A stretch of 64,000 nt of DNA from Rhizobium sp. CF080. Lineage in GTDB: Bacteria > Pseudomonadota > Alphaproteobacteria > Rhizobiales > Rhizobiaceae. Positions 8,139 through 17,490 of this stretch are shown piece by piece. Made by a program: the position numbers and the translations under genes. Position 1 is the first letter of the stretch. Each line of letters opens with the position of its first letter. The DNA lies in contig NZ_AKKC02000004.1 in NCBI RefSeq assembly GCF_000282095.2, positions 372,001 through 436,000 on the forward strand, written 5' to 3'. Below the pieces are notes generated by a model that did no database searches, was not told the origin of the DNA, and was given only the letters and a program-made list of their open reading frames with translations.

Positions 8139-11100
8139 CTATTCCGCCGCGACGCGCTTGAGGCCTGCAACCTGCGTGAGGTAGGCCCGCATGGCGGCCG
8201 GCTTCACCGGCTTGTGCTGCACGCCGATGTCGTGCCGCTCCGCTTCGGCGCGGACTTCCGGGGTGCGGTCGGCGGTAATGATCAGCGCCGGGATGTCCGC
8301 CTGGTATTTCTGGCGGAGCTTGAGAACGGCTTCGATGCCGTTGCCGTCGTCGAGATGATAGTCGGCAATGATGATTTCCGGCGGCGGTTCGCGGCGGTCG
8401 ACGATCTCGTCGAGGGCTGCGAGCGAGTCCGCCTGGCCGACGGTGCAGCCCCAGCCGGTGATCAGCAGCGCCATGCCCTCGAGGATCCGCGGTTCGTTGT
8501 CGATGCAGAGAACCCTGAGCCCGTTCAGCGGCTGCGAGCGCTTGCGGCGCTCGACCTGGTCGGCTGCGCGGATCGTTTGCGATGCGGTCAGGTCCATGGG
8601 AACCTGCACCCGGAAGGTCGTGCCGCGGCCGGGTGTCGAGGCGAGCTGGACCGGGTGGTTGAGCACCCTTGAGATGCGGTCGACGATCGACAAGCCGAGC
8701 CCGAGGCCTGCCGCGGTCTTTGCGCCTTCGTCCAGACGGGCGAATTCCTTGAACACGGTGCGGAATTTCGAGGGCGGGATGCCGATGCCGGAATCGAGCA
8801 CCTCGATGATCACCTGGTCGCCCCGCCGGCGCGCGCCGATCAGCACCTTGCCGTCGATCGTATATTTGATGGCGTTGGAGACGAGGTTCTGCACCAGCCG
8901 GCGAAGCAGGTTGGAATCCGAGCGGACCTTCAGCGATGTCGGCATGACCACGAATTGCAAGTCTTTTTCGCGCGCCATCGGGGCATAGTCGGTCTCGATG
9001 CGCTTCAAGAGGTCCTCAAGCGGCACCGTGGTGAAACGCGGCTTCATGGCCCCCGTATCGAGCCTTGATATGTCGAGCACGGCACCGAGGATCGCCTCAA
9101 CGGATTCCAGTGCGGAGTCGATATTGCGCACCAGCGAGCCGTTATTGTCGGACGATCCGAGCCTTTCGACCAGCGCCGAGGAATAGAGCCTGGCGGCATT
9201 GAGCGGCTGCAGGATGTCGTGGCCGGCGGCCGCGAAGAACCGGGTCTTGCCGATATTGGCCTCGTCGGCGGATGCCTGCGCCTCGGCAAGCTCCTTGTTG
9301 ACGCGCGTGAGCTCGGCGGTGCGTTCGCCGACCCGCTGTTCCAGCGTTTCGTTTGCCTGCTTCAGCGCCTGGTCGGCGGCGACGCGTTCGGAAATATCGG
9401 TAAAGGTCGCGACGATGCCCTTGTCCGGCATGGCGTTGGAGCGCACTTCGATGATCCGCTCGCCGCCGTTCAGCACCAGCGAGAAGGGCGCATCGAGCGT
9501 CTGGAACTGGCGGATCACTTCGGCCTGGTCCGACGCGGCGAGATCGCCTCGTTCCGAGAGGATGGCGACCATGTCGGCAAGCGGAAAACCGACCTGACCG
9601 ACCTGTTCCGGCAGGTCGAGCAGATTGCGGAAACGCCGGTTCCAGATGGTCAGGCGCTCGGAACTGTCGAACACGGCGATGCCCTGGTCCATCTGGGACA
9701 GCGCCGTCTGCAGCATGTCCTGGTTATATTGCAGCGCCTCGCTTGCCTGGTCGAGCAGCCAAGCCGTGTCGGAATTGGTGTCCTCGGCCTTCTGCAGGAT
9801 CAGCGACAGGACAAGCCGGGCGGAAGACGAGCCGATGGCGCTGCCGAGCAGCTGTTCGGAGAAATGGATCATTGCCATGTCGGCGGGTTGATCGTCGCTG
9901 AATGTGCGGCCGGCCGTCTTTTCGTAATTGGAGAAGGAGCGCCGCATGCGTTCCTCGCCGAGATAACGGGCGATCGCGGTCTTCAGGTCGCCGACGCCGA
10001 CGCGGGTCTTCCAGCCGCGGGTGGCGAATTGCGAGCGCAGGTGCCTTTTGACGAAGATGCCAGCCTGGATGCGCTCGACCGGCCGCGGATTGCGCGACAG
10101 CGACCCCAGCACGAAGGCGAGCATGTTGAGCGTCAGGCTGAAGATCGTCGCGTTGACCAGCGGGTCCGTCTGCGGCCCGGAGAAGATGCCGGTGCCGGGG
10201 AAGAGGAAATTGAGGACAGCCGTCGCCACATGGGAATTGTCCGGTCCGCCGAGGCTCGGCACGAACAGCAGATAGGCCCAGGCGAGGAAGCCGAAGGACA
10301 TGCCGAGGATCGCCCCGCGGGCATTGGCGCGGCGCCAGATAAGGCCGCCGAGGAGGGCAGGAGCCACCTGCGCAATCGCCGCAAACGCGAGCAGCCCGAT
10401 CGAGGCGAGGCCGGACTGGCTGTCGGCCATGCGATAATAGGCATAGCCGAGCATGAGAACACCGAAGATCGCGACGCGGCGGATATTCAGAAGCGTGCGG
10501 GTAAAGTCCGTGCGTTGGCCGGAGCGCGCCGCCATCAGGCGTTGCCTGAGGAAGATCGGGATGATGATGTCGTTCGACACCATGATCGAGAGTGCGACGG
10601 ATTCGACGATGACCATGGCGGTGGCAGCGGAAAAGCCGCCGATGAAGGCGATCAGCGAAACGACCTTCAGTTCGCCGGCGAGCGGCAGCGTCAGCACGTA
10701 GAGATCGGCGTCGCCGGTGCCGCCGAAGGTGATCAGGCCGGCCATGGCAACCGGCAAGACGAAAATATTGATGGCGATGAGGTAGAGCGGCAGCAGCGCG
10801 CTCGCCACCTTGCGCTCCTTTGTCGTGCGGTTCTCGACCACCGTCACATGGAACTGCCGCGGCAGCATGATGATTGCAAACGCCGACAGCGCGATCAGGA
10901 CCAGCCAGCGGCTGATCGGCGTCTCGTAGGCGAGCGCCGAGCCGACGAGCATGTTTTCCGATGCCTTGGCGAGCAGGTCGGCCGGCCCGTCGAAGAGAAT
11001 GAAGAAGACCGAAAAGCCGACCGTCGCAAAGGCGAGCAGCTTGACCACCGATTCCATCGCGACCGCCAGGATCAGCCCGTCCTGATGTTCCGTCGCATCC

Positions 11101-11654
11101 GTATGGCGGGTGCCGAAGATGACCGCGAAACAGGCCATCATCAGCGTGACGATCAGCGCCAGGTCGATGAAATAGAGATTGCCGCTGCCGATCCCGTAAT
11201 CCGACGGATTGACCATGGCGGCGACCGAGCTCGACACCGCTTTCAGCTGCAGCGCGATGTAGGGAATGGCACCCACCAGCGCGATGATCGCGACGATCAT
11301 CGCCACGGTGGAATTCTTGCCGTAGCGGGCGGCGATGAAATCGGCGACGGACGTCAGCTTCTCGGCCTTGGCGAGCTCGACGATACGCCGGATGATCGGC
11401 ATGCCGAGCGAGAAGGCGAGGATCGGGCCGATATAGATGCCGGTGAATTCCAGGCCCTTCTGCGAGGCGAGCCCGACACCGCCGAAATAGGTCCAGGAGG
11501 TGCAGTAGATCGCAAGGCTCAGCGCATAAACGATCGGCCTTCCGTTCTTCGGCACGCCGAAGACACGGCTCCGCCGGTCGCCGTAACTCGCCACCGCAAA
11601 CAGCAGCAGCACATAGGCGAAAGCCGAAACGAAAATGATCCAGCCCGGAAGCAT
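8139..11654 (-). CDS. SSS symporter-fused PAS hybrid sensor histidine kinase
   Basis: A single 1171-residue protein. Residues 1 to about 490 form a sodium:solute symporter (SLC5-like) domain with about 13 membrane spans (YCTSWTYFGGVGLASQKG). Then come a PAS domain (about 640-740, LSQMDQGIAVFDSSERL), a coiled coil (TLEQRVGERTAELTRVNKEL), the phosphoacceptor helix FFAAAGHDILQPLNAARLY (about 800), an ATPase domain with LVSNAIKYT and GLGLGLSIV, and a C-terminal receiver with IIADYHLDDGNG. The architecture matches the CbrA/CrbS-NahK group, in which transport or sensing of a small carbon compound is coupled to phosphorelay. No partner regulator is adjacent, so output probably goes to an unlinked LuxR-type regulator. 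It is divergent from mscL. Confidence 0.93.
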   Translation of the reverse strand: MLPGWIIFVSAFAYVLLLFAVASYGDRRSRVFGVPKNGRPIVYALSLAIYCTSWTYFGGVGLASQKGLEFTGIYIGPILAFSLGMPIIRRIVELAKAEKLTSVADFIAARYGKNSTVAMIVAIIALVGAIPYIALQLKAVSSSVAAMVNPSDYGIGSGNLYFIDLALIVTLMMACFAVIFGTRHTDATEHQDGLILAVAMESVVKLLAFATVGFSVFFILFDGPADLLAKASENMLVGSALAYETPISRWLVLIALSAFAIIMLPRQFHVTVVENRTTKERKVASALLPLYLIAINIFVLPVAMAGLITFGGTGDADLYVLTLPLAGELKVVSLIAFIGGFSAATAMVIVESVALSIMVSNDIIIPIFLRQRLMAARSGQRTDFTRTLLNIRRVAIFGVLMLGYAYYRMADSQSGLASIGLLAFAAIAQVAPALLGGLIWRRANARGAILGMSFGFLAWAYLLFVPSLGGPDNSHVATAVLNFLFPGTGIFSGPQTDPLVNATIFSLTLNMLAFVLGSLSRNPRPVERIQAGIFVKRHLRSQFATRGWKTRVGVGDLKTAIARYLGEERMRRSFSNYEKTAGRTFSDDQPADMAMIHFSEQLLGSAIGSSSARLVLSLILQKAEDTNSDTAWLLDQASEALQYNQDMLQTALSQMDQGIAVFDSSERLTIWNRRFRNLLDLPEQVGQVGFPLADMVAILSERGDLAASDQAEVIRQFQTLDAPFSLVLNGGERIIEVRSNAMPDKGIVATFTDISERVAADQALKQANETLEQRVGERTAELTRVNKELAEAQASADEANIGKTRFFAAAGHDILQPLNAARLYSSALVERLGSSDNNGSLVRNIDSALESVEAILGAVLDISRLDTGAMKPRFTTVPLEDLLKRIETDYAPMAREKDLQFVVMPTSLKVRSDSNLLRRLVQNLVSNAIKYTIDGKVLIGARRRGDQVIIEVLDSGIGIPPSKFRTVFKEFARLDEGAKTAAGLGLGLSIVDRISRVLNHPVQLASTPGRGTTFRVQVPMDLTASQTIRAADQVERRKRSQPLNGLRVLCIDNEPRILEGMALLITGWGCTVGQADSLAALDEIVDRREPPPEIIIADYHLDDGNGIEAVLKLRQKYQADIPALIITADRTPEVRAEAERHDIGVQHKPVKPAAMRAYLTQVAGLKRVAAE

Positions 11655-11846
11655 TGCTCCTCCGCAAAAGGCTTTGAACCTCGAACATTAGGGGAAAAGC
11701 ATGCGCTTGGGAATCAGGGAGGCTCTTGGCAAAAAGTCCAATAGACGATCGCATTTAAGCCTTTGGCGGATGGCATCTTTCCACGTCCGCAGAAAGCGCT
11801 ATGTTGCGTTTTACTGAAACCTGAAAAGCCATGGGGGATATTGGCG

Positions 11847-12278
11847 ATGTCAATGGTCAGCGAATTCCGTTCCTTTATTGCCAAGGGCAATGTCGTCGAT
11901 CTTGCGGTCGGTATCATCATCGGCGCCGCTTTCACGGGCATCGTAAAATCGTTGGTCGATGACATCGTCATGCCGATCGTCGGGGCGATTACCGGAGGTG
12001 GCTTCGATTTCTCGAATTATTTCCTGCCGCTGTCGAGCGCGGTCACAGCGCCGTCGCTCGCCGCTGCCCGCGAACAGGGCGCGGTCTTTGCCTATGGCAA
12101 TTTCATCACCGTTCTCATCAATTTCGTGATCCTGGCGTTCATCATCTTCCTGATGGTGAAGGCCGTGAACAAGATGCGCCTGGCTGATGAGAAGAAGTCG
12201 GCCGACGAGACGCCGGCTCCGCCACCGGCCGATATCCAGCTCCTGACCGAAATTCGCGACCTGCTGAAGGCAAAGTGA
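11847..12278 (+). CDS. mscL: large-conductance mechanosensitive channel MscL
   Basis: About 143 residues, a typical length. The N-terminus [19 protein letters not shown] followed by [20 protein letters not shown] is diagnostic of MscL; the second membrane helix ([20 protein letters not shown]) and a charged C-terminal bundle ([16 protein letters not shown]) follow. It opens under hypo-osmotic stress to release solutes. The frame is open further upstream (to 11763), but family alignment and the ggggatattggcg leader favour the ATG at 11847. Confidence 0.97.
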   Translation: MSMVSEFRSFIAKGNVVDLAVGIIIGAAFTGIVKSLVDDIVMPIVGAITGGGFDFSNYFLPLSSAVTAPSLAAAREQGAVFAYGNFITVLINFVILAFIIFLMVKAVNKMRLADEKKSADETPAPPPADIQLLTEIRDLLKAK

Positions 12279-12394
12279 TCTTTTGATCACGCCGCTTGGA
12301 TTCATCATCAGAATCGATCCCCGCGTCACGGATTATCATGGGATTCCCCGGCTTTCCTGCGCTAAAGAAGTGGGAAACAAGCCAAGGGAATTCC

Positions 12395-13564
12395 ATGTCG
12401 ATCATCTCCAGTCTCAGCCCCCGCGCCGTCGCGGCGCCCGAAAGCGGCATTGTCGAGGTCCTCAATTACGCCCGCGGACGGGAGGGATTGATCCCGCTCT
12501 GGGCCGGTGAAGGCGATCTGCCGAGCCCGGATTTCATCAACCGCGCCGCGACCGAGGCCTTGCTCGGCGGCGAGACCTTCTACACCTGGCAGCGCGGCAT
12601 TCCCGAACTGCGCCAGGCGCTGTCGGATTATTACACGCGGCATTTCTCCGTCTCGCTGCCGGTCGAGCATTTTTACGTCACCGGGTCCGGCATGCACGCG
12701 ATCATGCTGGCGGTTCAGGCAGTGACCTCGCCGGGCGACGAGATGATTTACCTGTCGCCGACCTGGCCGAACATCATCTCGGCGATCGAGATCTCCGGCG
12801 CCCATTCCGTCGGCCTGCCGCTCGATTTCGTCGGCGGCCGCTGGGCGCTCGATCTGGCCAAGCTGGAGGCGAAGATCACCCCGAAGACCAAGGGCCTGTT
12901 CATCAACACGCCGGCCAACCCGACCGGTTGGACCGCGACGCTGGATGATCTGAAGAACATCCTGACGCTCGCCCGCAAGCACGGCATCTGGATCGTCGCC
13001 GACGAGATCTATGCCCGTTATTATTACGGTGGTGCTGCCCGCGCGCCGTCCTTCCTCGACATCATGGAGGAAGGCGACCGGATCATCTTCGCCAATTCCT
13101 TCTCCAAGAACTGGTCGATGACCGGCTGGCGGGTCGGCTGGATCGTCGCCCCGCCGGAAATGGGACAGGTGATCGAAAACCTGGTGCAGTATTCGAATTC
13201 CGGCGTGGCCCAGTTCCTGCAGCGCGGCGCCGTCGTGGCGCTCAACCAGGGCGATGATTTCGTCAATGCGAATATCGCGCGGGCGACCCAGGCGCGGGAC
13301 ATTCTCTGCGACGCGCTGATTGCCACCAACCGGGTCGAAACCCTGAAGCCCGACGGCGCGCTTTACGCCTTCGTCAAGGTGGACGGTATCACCGACAGCC
13401 GCAGCGCAGCGCTCGATATCGTCGACAAGATCGGCGTGGCGTTGGCTCCCGGTTCGGCTTTCGGCAAGGGCGGCGAACTTTTCCTGCGCGCCTGTTTCCT
13501 GCGCGATCCGAAGCAGATCGAAGAGGCCGCCGGCCGCCTTTCCGACTATATCAAGGGGCTTTGA
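12395..13564 (+). CDS. PLP-dependent class I/II aminotransferase
   Basis: About 389 residues, fold type I aspartate-aminotransferase family. Visible are the substrate loop PLWAGEGDLPSPDFI, FYTWQRGIPELRQAL, the cofactor-contact motif INTPANPTGWTATLDDL, the VADEIYARYYY strand, and SFSKNWSMTGWRVGW, whose lysine forms the Schiff base with pyridoxal phosphate. It transfers an amino group between an amino acid and a 2-oxo acid; which pair cannot be told. An ATG at 12395 with AAGGGA five bases upstream is preferred over the open frame beginning at 12296. The gene follows mscL by about 115 bases and appears to be its own unit. Confidence 0.9.
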   Translation: MSIISSLSPRAVAAPESGIVEVLNYARGREGLIPLWAGEGDLPSPDFINRAATEALLGGETFYTWQRGIPELRQALSDYYTRHFSVSLPVEHFYVTGSGMHAIMLAVQAVTSPGDEMIYLSPTWPNIISAIEISGAHSVGLPLDFVGGRWALDLAKLEAKITPKTKGLFINTPANPTGWTATLDDLKNILTLARKHGIWIVADEIYARYYYGGAARAPSFLDIMEEGDRIIFANSFSKNWSMTGWRVGWIVAPPEMGQVIENLVQYSNSGVAQFLQRGAVVALNQGDDFVNANIARATQARDILCDALIATNRVETLKPDGALYAFVKVDGITDSRSAALDIVDKIGVALAPGSAFGKGGELFLRACFLRDPKQIEEAAGRLSDYIKGL

Positions 13565-13723
13565 GCCGTTTCGGCACGCAAACGATAAAATTTGAGCGAT
13601 CTGCTCAAGAGCCCGTTTGCCCTGACCCGAGATAAACCCGGCGCAACCCGCGTCGGGTAAGCATTGTTGAAGACTGACCGTGTTTTTGTCCTGCCAACGA
13701 TAAGAAAGCAGGGAAGTATAGAC

Positions 13724-14758
13724 ATGGCAGTTCTGGTGACAGGCGGCGCGGGTTACATCGGCAGCCACATGGCCTGGGCTTTGCTCGACGCGGGTGAGGA
13801 AGTTGTTGTTCTCGACCGGCTATCGACCGGTTTTCGCTGGGCCGTGCCGGCCGAGGCGCGCTTCTATCTCGGCGACGTCGGCGACCGTGCCGTTCTCGCG
13901 CAGATCTTTGCGGAAAACGATATCGACGCGATCCTGCATTTCGCGGGCTCGATCGTGGTGCCGCAGTCGGTCGCCAACCCGCTGGATTATTACGAGAACA
14001 ACACCGGCAATACCCGACTGCTCGCCGCCGCTGCGGTCGAAGCGGGTATCCGTCATTTCGTCTTCTCGTCCACCGCCGCCGTCTATGGTGACCAGAAGGA
14101 CGATACGCCCGTTCTCGAAAATGCCGACCTGCACCCGAAAAACCCCTATGGCCAGTCGAAGCTGATGTCGGAGATGATGCTGCGGGATGCCGCCGCGGCC
14201 TATGATTTCCGTTTCGTGGCGCTGCGCTATTTCAACGTTGCCGGCGCCGATCCGCTCGGCCGCACCGGCTTGTCGACCGAGGGTGCCACCCATCTCATCA
14301 AGATCGCCTGCGAGGCCGAGCTCGGCAAACGCCGTGGTGTCGATGTCTATGGAACCGATTATTCGACGCCCGATGGCACCGGCATCCGCGACTACATCCA
14401 CGTCACCGACCTCGTGAATGCGCATCTGAAGGCGCTGAGCTACCTGCGCCGCGGCGGCGAACCTCTGATCGCCAATTGCGGTTATGGCCGCGGCTACTCG
14501 GTCCTGGAGGTCCTGGACGCCGTGATGCGCGTCGGCGGCCGCAAGTTCGAAATCCGCTACGGACCCCGCCGGCCGGGCGACGCAGCAAGCGTGGTTGCCA
14601 ATTCGACGCTGGCCCGCCGGCTGCTCGACTGGAAACCCCGCCACGACGATCTCGATCTCATCGTCGAAACCGCAATTTCCTGGGAGAAAGGTCTCGCTTC
14701 CCGCAAGGCCGAAGATCTCAAGTCGCTGCAGACCAGACTGGCCTCGGCACGCTTCTGA
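13724..14758 (+). CDS. galE: UDP-glucose 4-epimerase
   Basis: About 344 residues, extended SDR family. It begins MAVLVTGGAGYIGSHMAWAL, the NAD-binding glycine motif, and has the catalytic pair in SSTAAVYG and NPYGQSKLMSE (Ser/Thr plus Tyr-x3-Lys), then ALRYFNVAGAD and DGTGIRDYIHVTDLV, all GalE hallmarks. It interconverts UDP-glucose and UDP-galactose, supplying galactose for exopolysaccharide and LPS. The start at 13724 follows a gggaag ribosome site; the in-frame ATG at 13664 lacks family support. A terminator lies just downstream. Confidence 0.94.
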   Translation: MAVLVTGGAGYIGSHMAWALLDAGEEVVVLDRLSTGFRWAVPAEARFYLGDVGDRAVLAQIFAENDIDAILHFAGSIVVPQSVANPLDYYENNTGNTRLLAAAAVEAGIRHFVFSSTAAVYGDQKDDTPVLENADLHPKNPYGQSKLMSEMMLRDAAAAYDFRFVALRYFNVAGADPLGRTGLSTEGATHLIKIACEAELGKRRGVDVYGTDYSTPDGTGIRDYIHVTDLVNAHLKALSYLRRGGEPLIANCGYGRGYSVLEVLDAVMRVGGRKFEIRYGPRRPGDAASVVANSTLARRLLDWKPRHDDLDLIVETAISWEKGLASRKAEDLKSLQTRLASARF

Positions 14759-14772
14759 GCTCCGGGTGAGAA

Positions 14773-14802
14773 GACAAAGGCCGGCACCGTCCGGCCTTTG
14801 TC
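14773..14802 (+). terminator. rho-independent-type terminator after galE
   Basis: gacaaaggccgg and ccggcctttgtc form a perfect 12-base-pair stem around the loop caccgt, 14 bases after the galE stop codon, followed by a pyrimidine-rich stretch. Confidence 0.8.
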
Positions 14803-14894
14803 TCTTCCCGTTTCGTTTCCGAGTGGCTATTCGGTCGCATGGCGATTTTAAGCATTTGGCGATAAAACAACGGACACCCTGTTATCGGTATCCC

Positions 14895-15677
14895 ATGCGA
14901 CGCTTTTTTCTTTCTGCTTTTCTTGTCCTCCTCCCGGTCGTGGCAACGGCTGAAAACATGCCGGCGCCTCAAACCCCTGCGGCCCAGAATGCCGTGCGCG
15001 CTCCCAAACTGGTCGAGCCGCATCTGCATGTCTCGCGTTCGGGCAATGTTGTTCGTCCGCGCGTGGCGCTGACCTTCGATGCCTGCATGGGGCAGGCCGA
15101 CGAGCGAATCCTTTCGACGCTTGTCCGGGAGAGAATTCCCGCGACGATTTTCGTCACGGCCCGCTGGCTGAGAAAAAACCCGCAGTCGGTCGCGATCTTT
15201 CTGAACAACCTCGATCTGTTCGAATTGGAAAACCACGGCCAGAACCATGTGCCGGCGGTCGATGTACCGGTCGTGATCTACGGCATTGCCGCTGCTGGAT
15301 CGCCGGAGGCCGTTCGCCAGGAAGTGTCGGGCGGCGCCGATGCCATGCGGGCGGCAGGCCTTGCCGCACCGCGCTGGTTCCGTGGCTCGACCGCGAAATA
15401 CGATCCTTCCGCGATCCGCCAGATCCGAGAGATGGGATACCGGGTCGCCGGCTATTCTCTGAACGGCGACGGCGGCTCGTTGCTCGGTGCCGGTGTCACC
15501 GAACAACGCATCACCGCCGCCAAGGATGGCGACGTCGTCCTGGCACACATCAACCAGCCGACACATGCGGCCGGCGAGGGCGTTGCCCGCGCACTGCTTG
15601 CCCTGAAACGACGGGGCGTCGAATTCGTGCGCCTTTCGGATGTCGACGGCATGGGCGACGACGACACGACGCAGTGA
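14895..15677 (+). CDS. secreted polysaccharide deacetylase family protein
   Basis: About 260 residues with a clear signal peptide (MRRFFLSAFLVLLPVVATA). The mature protein carries the NodB-homology signs: ALTFDACMG (the usual TFDD is TFDA here, with the following residues shifted), the metal-type histidines in ENHGQNH, FRGSTAKYDP, and a terminal DGDVVLAHINQP segment. Family members deacetylate N-acetylated or O-acetylated glycans in the periplasm or cell wall. The altered first motif means activity is plausible rather than certain. It lies downstream of the galE terminator and ends before a strong bidirectional terminator. Confidence 0.82.
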   Translation: MRRFFLSAFLVLLPVVATAENMPAPQTPAAQNAVRAPKLVEPHLHVSRSGNVVRPRVALTFDACMGQADERILSTLVRERIPATIFVTARWLRKNPQSVAIFLNNLDLFELENHGQNHVPAVDVPVVIYGIAAAGSPEAVRQEVSGGADAMRAAGLAAPRWFRGSTAKYDPSAIRQIREMGYRVAGYSLNGDGGSLLGAGVTEQRITAAKDGDVVLAHINQPTHAAGEGVARALLALKRRGVEFVRLSDVDGMGDDDTTQ

Positions 15678-15703
15678 GCGCGCGGTGTTCAGCCTTTGAA
15701 CGC

Positions 15704-15741
15704 AGATCGGGGAGAGACGGAATTCCGTCTCTCCCCGATCT
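15704..15741. terminator. bidirectional terminator
   Basis: agatcggggagagacgg pairs perfectly (17 base pairs) with ccgtctctccccgatct around an aatt loop. It lies between the convergent deacetylase and DUF1236 genes and is followed by tgttt on the plus strand. Confidence 0.85.
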
Positions 15742-15762
15742 TGTTTCGGCAAGGGGTCGTAT

Positions 15763-16161
15763 TTAGCGGACGACCTGGACGACCGTGCGGGTCTGCGGGT
15801 CGACGATGACGCGCTGTTCGTTGACCACTGCATAGGCATATTTCGGGCTGTCCGGAACCGGGGTGAGCACGACGGTCTCCGGAACGGGCTTGCCGACGAC
15901 GATCTTCTCCTTGACGACGACGGGCGATGCCGGGGCCGGGGCCTGTTCGACATAGGTGACGACACGCTGCGGCGGCGGATCGATGGCGGTGCCGGCAATC
16001 GCGCCGGCGACGCCTCCGACGGCTGCACCGACCGGGCCGCCGATGATCGCACCGGTGACCGCACCGCCTGCCGCACCATTGACGGTGCCCTGCTGGGCGG
16101 AAGCAGCCGGGGCGAGAATGCCGAGGACTGCGGCGGAAAGAACGATGATCTTGGTTTTCAT
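15763..16161 (-). CDS. secreted DUF1236-type protein with glycine-zipper segment
   Basis: About 132 residues. A signal peptide (MKTKIIVLSAAVLGILAPAASA) is followed by a Gly/Ala-rich stretch GAIIGGPVGAAVGGVAGAIAG, resembling a glycine zipper, and a C-terminal region ending YAYAVVNEQRVIVDPQTR, the DUF1236 signature. DUF1236 proteins are secreted or periplasmic, common in rhizobia and of unknown function. The start at 16161 is set by AAGGAG at good spacing; the longer open frame to 16377 is not supported. It may be co-transcribed with the two minus-strand genes upstream. Confidence 0.8.
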   Translation of the reverse strand: MKTKIIVLSAAVLGILAPAASAQQGTVNGAAGGAVTGAIIGGPVGAAVGGVAGAIAGTAIDPPPQRVVTYVEQAPAPASPVVVKEKIVVGKPVPETVVLTPVPDSPKYAYAVVNEQRVIVDPQTRTVVQVVR

Positions 16162-16235
16162 GATAGTTCTCCTTAGTTGTTGCGGGACGGGCGGATGGGT
16201 TCGGGCCGCGTCCCATCGAATGCGGTCGAGGCCGG

Positions 16236-16427
16236 CTATTTGGTGACCGGCGCAGGCGCCTCGACCCTCGGCAGGGTTACGTCGATATCGACGTTGCGGT
16301 TGCCGAGGTAGCCGCCTCCGAAGAGGAAGAGCCCGCCTGCGATGACGACGACCAGAAGGATGACGGCGACGGCCCAACCGCCGCTGCCTCCGCCCGTATG
16401 GATCACTGTCGGTTCTCGGTCACTCAT
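16236..16427 (-). CDS. 63-residue single-pass membrane protein
   Basis: A small protein with a hydrophilic N-terminus (MSDREPTVIHTGGGSGG), one strong membrane helix (WAVAVILLVVVIAGGLFLF) and a short exported tail NVDIDVTLPRVEAP. GGAGGCAACC precedes the ATG. It lies between two DUF1236-type genes on the same strand (gaps of about 75 and 20 bases), so the three are likely one operon. Similar small proteins occur next to DUF1236 genes in rhizobia; function unknown. Confidence 0.75.
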   Translation of the reverse strand: MSDREPTVIHTGGGSGGWAVAVILLVVVIAGGLFLFGGGYLGNRNVDIDVTLPRVEAPAPVTK

Positions 16428-16449
16428 GGTTGCCTCCTGTGGTCAGGGG

Positions 16450-17244
16450 TCATCCGACCAGGATGTAGACGATCTTGTGGCTTGACGGCTCGACGATAAT
16501 GATCCGTCCGTCCGCGAGGACGAAGTATTCGTAGCCGCGATAGGCGGGCACGATTTCGACGATGCGCGGCGGCAACGGATGCAGTCTCACGGTCGTCGGA
16601 ATGGCGACGCCGACATTGACCTCGACATTGACATTGACCGGTTCGACCTTGTTCTGGACGAGGATCTTGCGCACTTCCGTCCTCTGTTCGGTCGAGATGT
16701 TGATGCTGCCGGTGACCTCGTTGGAAGGCTTGTCGGTCGCGGCCTGGTTCGAGCCAGGCTGCTGCGCGCCGTTGTTCTGGCGGGCAGTGTCGTCGGTTGC
16801 CGGCTTGCGGGCATCCGTTCCCGAACCCGAGCCGGAATTGGCGGTCGTTGCGCCGTCCTTCTGGCCGGCAGGTTTCTGCTGCGCCCTCGTGTCCTTGGTG
16901 CCCGTCTGGGCATCGCTGGCCTGCGCCTTCTTCGGATCGGCCGGTTTTTCCTGAGACGCGGTGTCGCCCTTCTTCAGGGGCTGCTGATCACCGCCCTGGG
17001 TCTGGGCGCTCGTCGAGCCGCCGGCTGTACCCTTCGGCTGTTGCGTCGTGGCACCCATGTCCTGCTGCGGCTGGGCCTGCTTGGCGCCATCCGAGCCCGG
17101 GGGGAGCTTGCGTGGCAAGACCGGAGCTGCCCCGCCATCCTGACCAGTTGCGGGAGCCTGAGCCTGAGCGATTGCCGGCACTACCGAAAGCGTCGATCCG
17201 GCAAGAAGCGCAATCGCGAGCGTCTGTTTCATAAAGGGTTTCAT
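16450..17244 (-). CDS. secreted low-complexity protein with C-terminal DUF1236 domain
   Basis: About 264 residues. A signal peptide (MKPFMKQTLAIALLAG ... AQAQA) is followed by about 130 residues rich in Gln, Gly, Thr, Ala, Asp and Lys that are probably unstructured, then a DUF1236 domain (TEQRTEVRKILVQNKVEPV ... VEIVPAYRGYEYFVLADGR). The ATG at 17244 follows GAGGAAACATC. It probably acts in the periplasm; the linker length suggests it reaches across or attaches to the wall. It is the first gene of the three-gene minus-strand group. Confidence 0.8.
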   Translation of the reverse strand: MKPFMKQTLAIALLAGSTLSVVPAIAQAQAPATGQDGGAAPVLPRKLPPGSDGAKQAQPQQDMGATTQQPKGTAGGSTSAQTQGGDQQPLKKGDTASQEKPADPKKAQASDAQTGTKDTRAQQKPAGQKDGATTANSGSGSGTDARKPATDDTARQNNGAQQPGSNQAATDKPSNEVTGSINISTEQRTEVRKILVQNKVEPVNVNVEVNVGVAIPTTVRLHPLPPRIVEIVPAYRGYEYFVLADGRIIIVEPSSHKIVYILVG

Positions 17245-17490
17245 GATGTTTCCTCTATTTTCTGTTTCGCCTGCGAGCCTCTGCATGAGCCTGCAATGCG
17301 CCCTTCAAACTCTGGCTGCCCCGGCCCGTTCCAGGTTTTGGGCTTCAGTCGGGCAGGGTGGGGACTTCAGGCCAAACATCTTCTGGGCCTTTGGTCTGAT
17401 GGGGCCGGGCAAAGGTCCAAGGGGGGCTGAAATCCAGGAACCGGCCTGTTAAAGTGCCGTTGATCCTGAAGGTTTTCAGGAGGTTCCATC

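Noticed and set aside
9219-11744. 841-codon open frame on the plus strand opposite the SSS-kinase gene
   Set aside because: It is antisense to a clearly conserved protein, is rich in Arg/Asp/Gly/His as GC-rich shadow frames are, and shows no domain.
12362-13768. 468-codon minus-strand frame over the aminotransferase gene
   Set aside because: Antisense shadow; the plus-strand frame has the PLP lysine motif and a good start.
14718-16079. 453-codon minus-strand frame across the deacetylase and DUF1236 region
   Set aside because: Crosses a strong bidirectional terminator and overlaps two better-supported genes.
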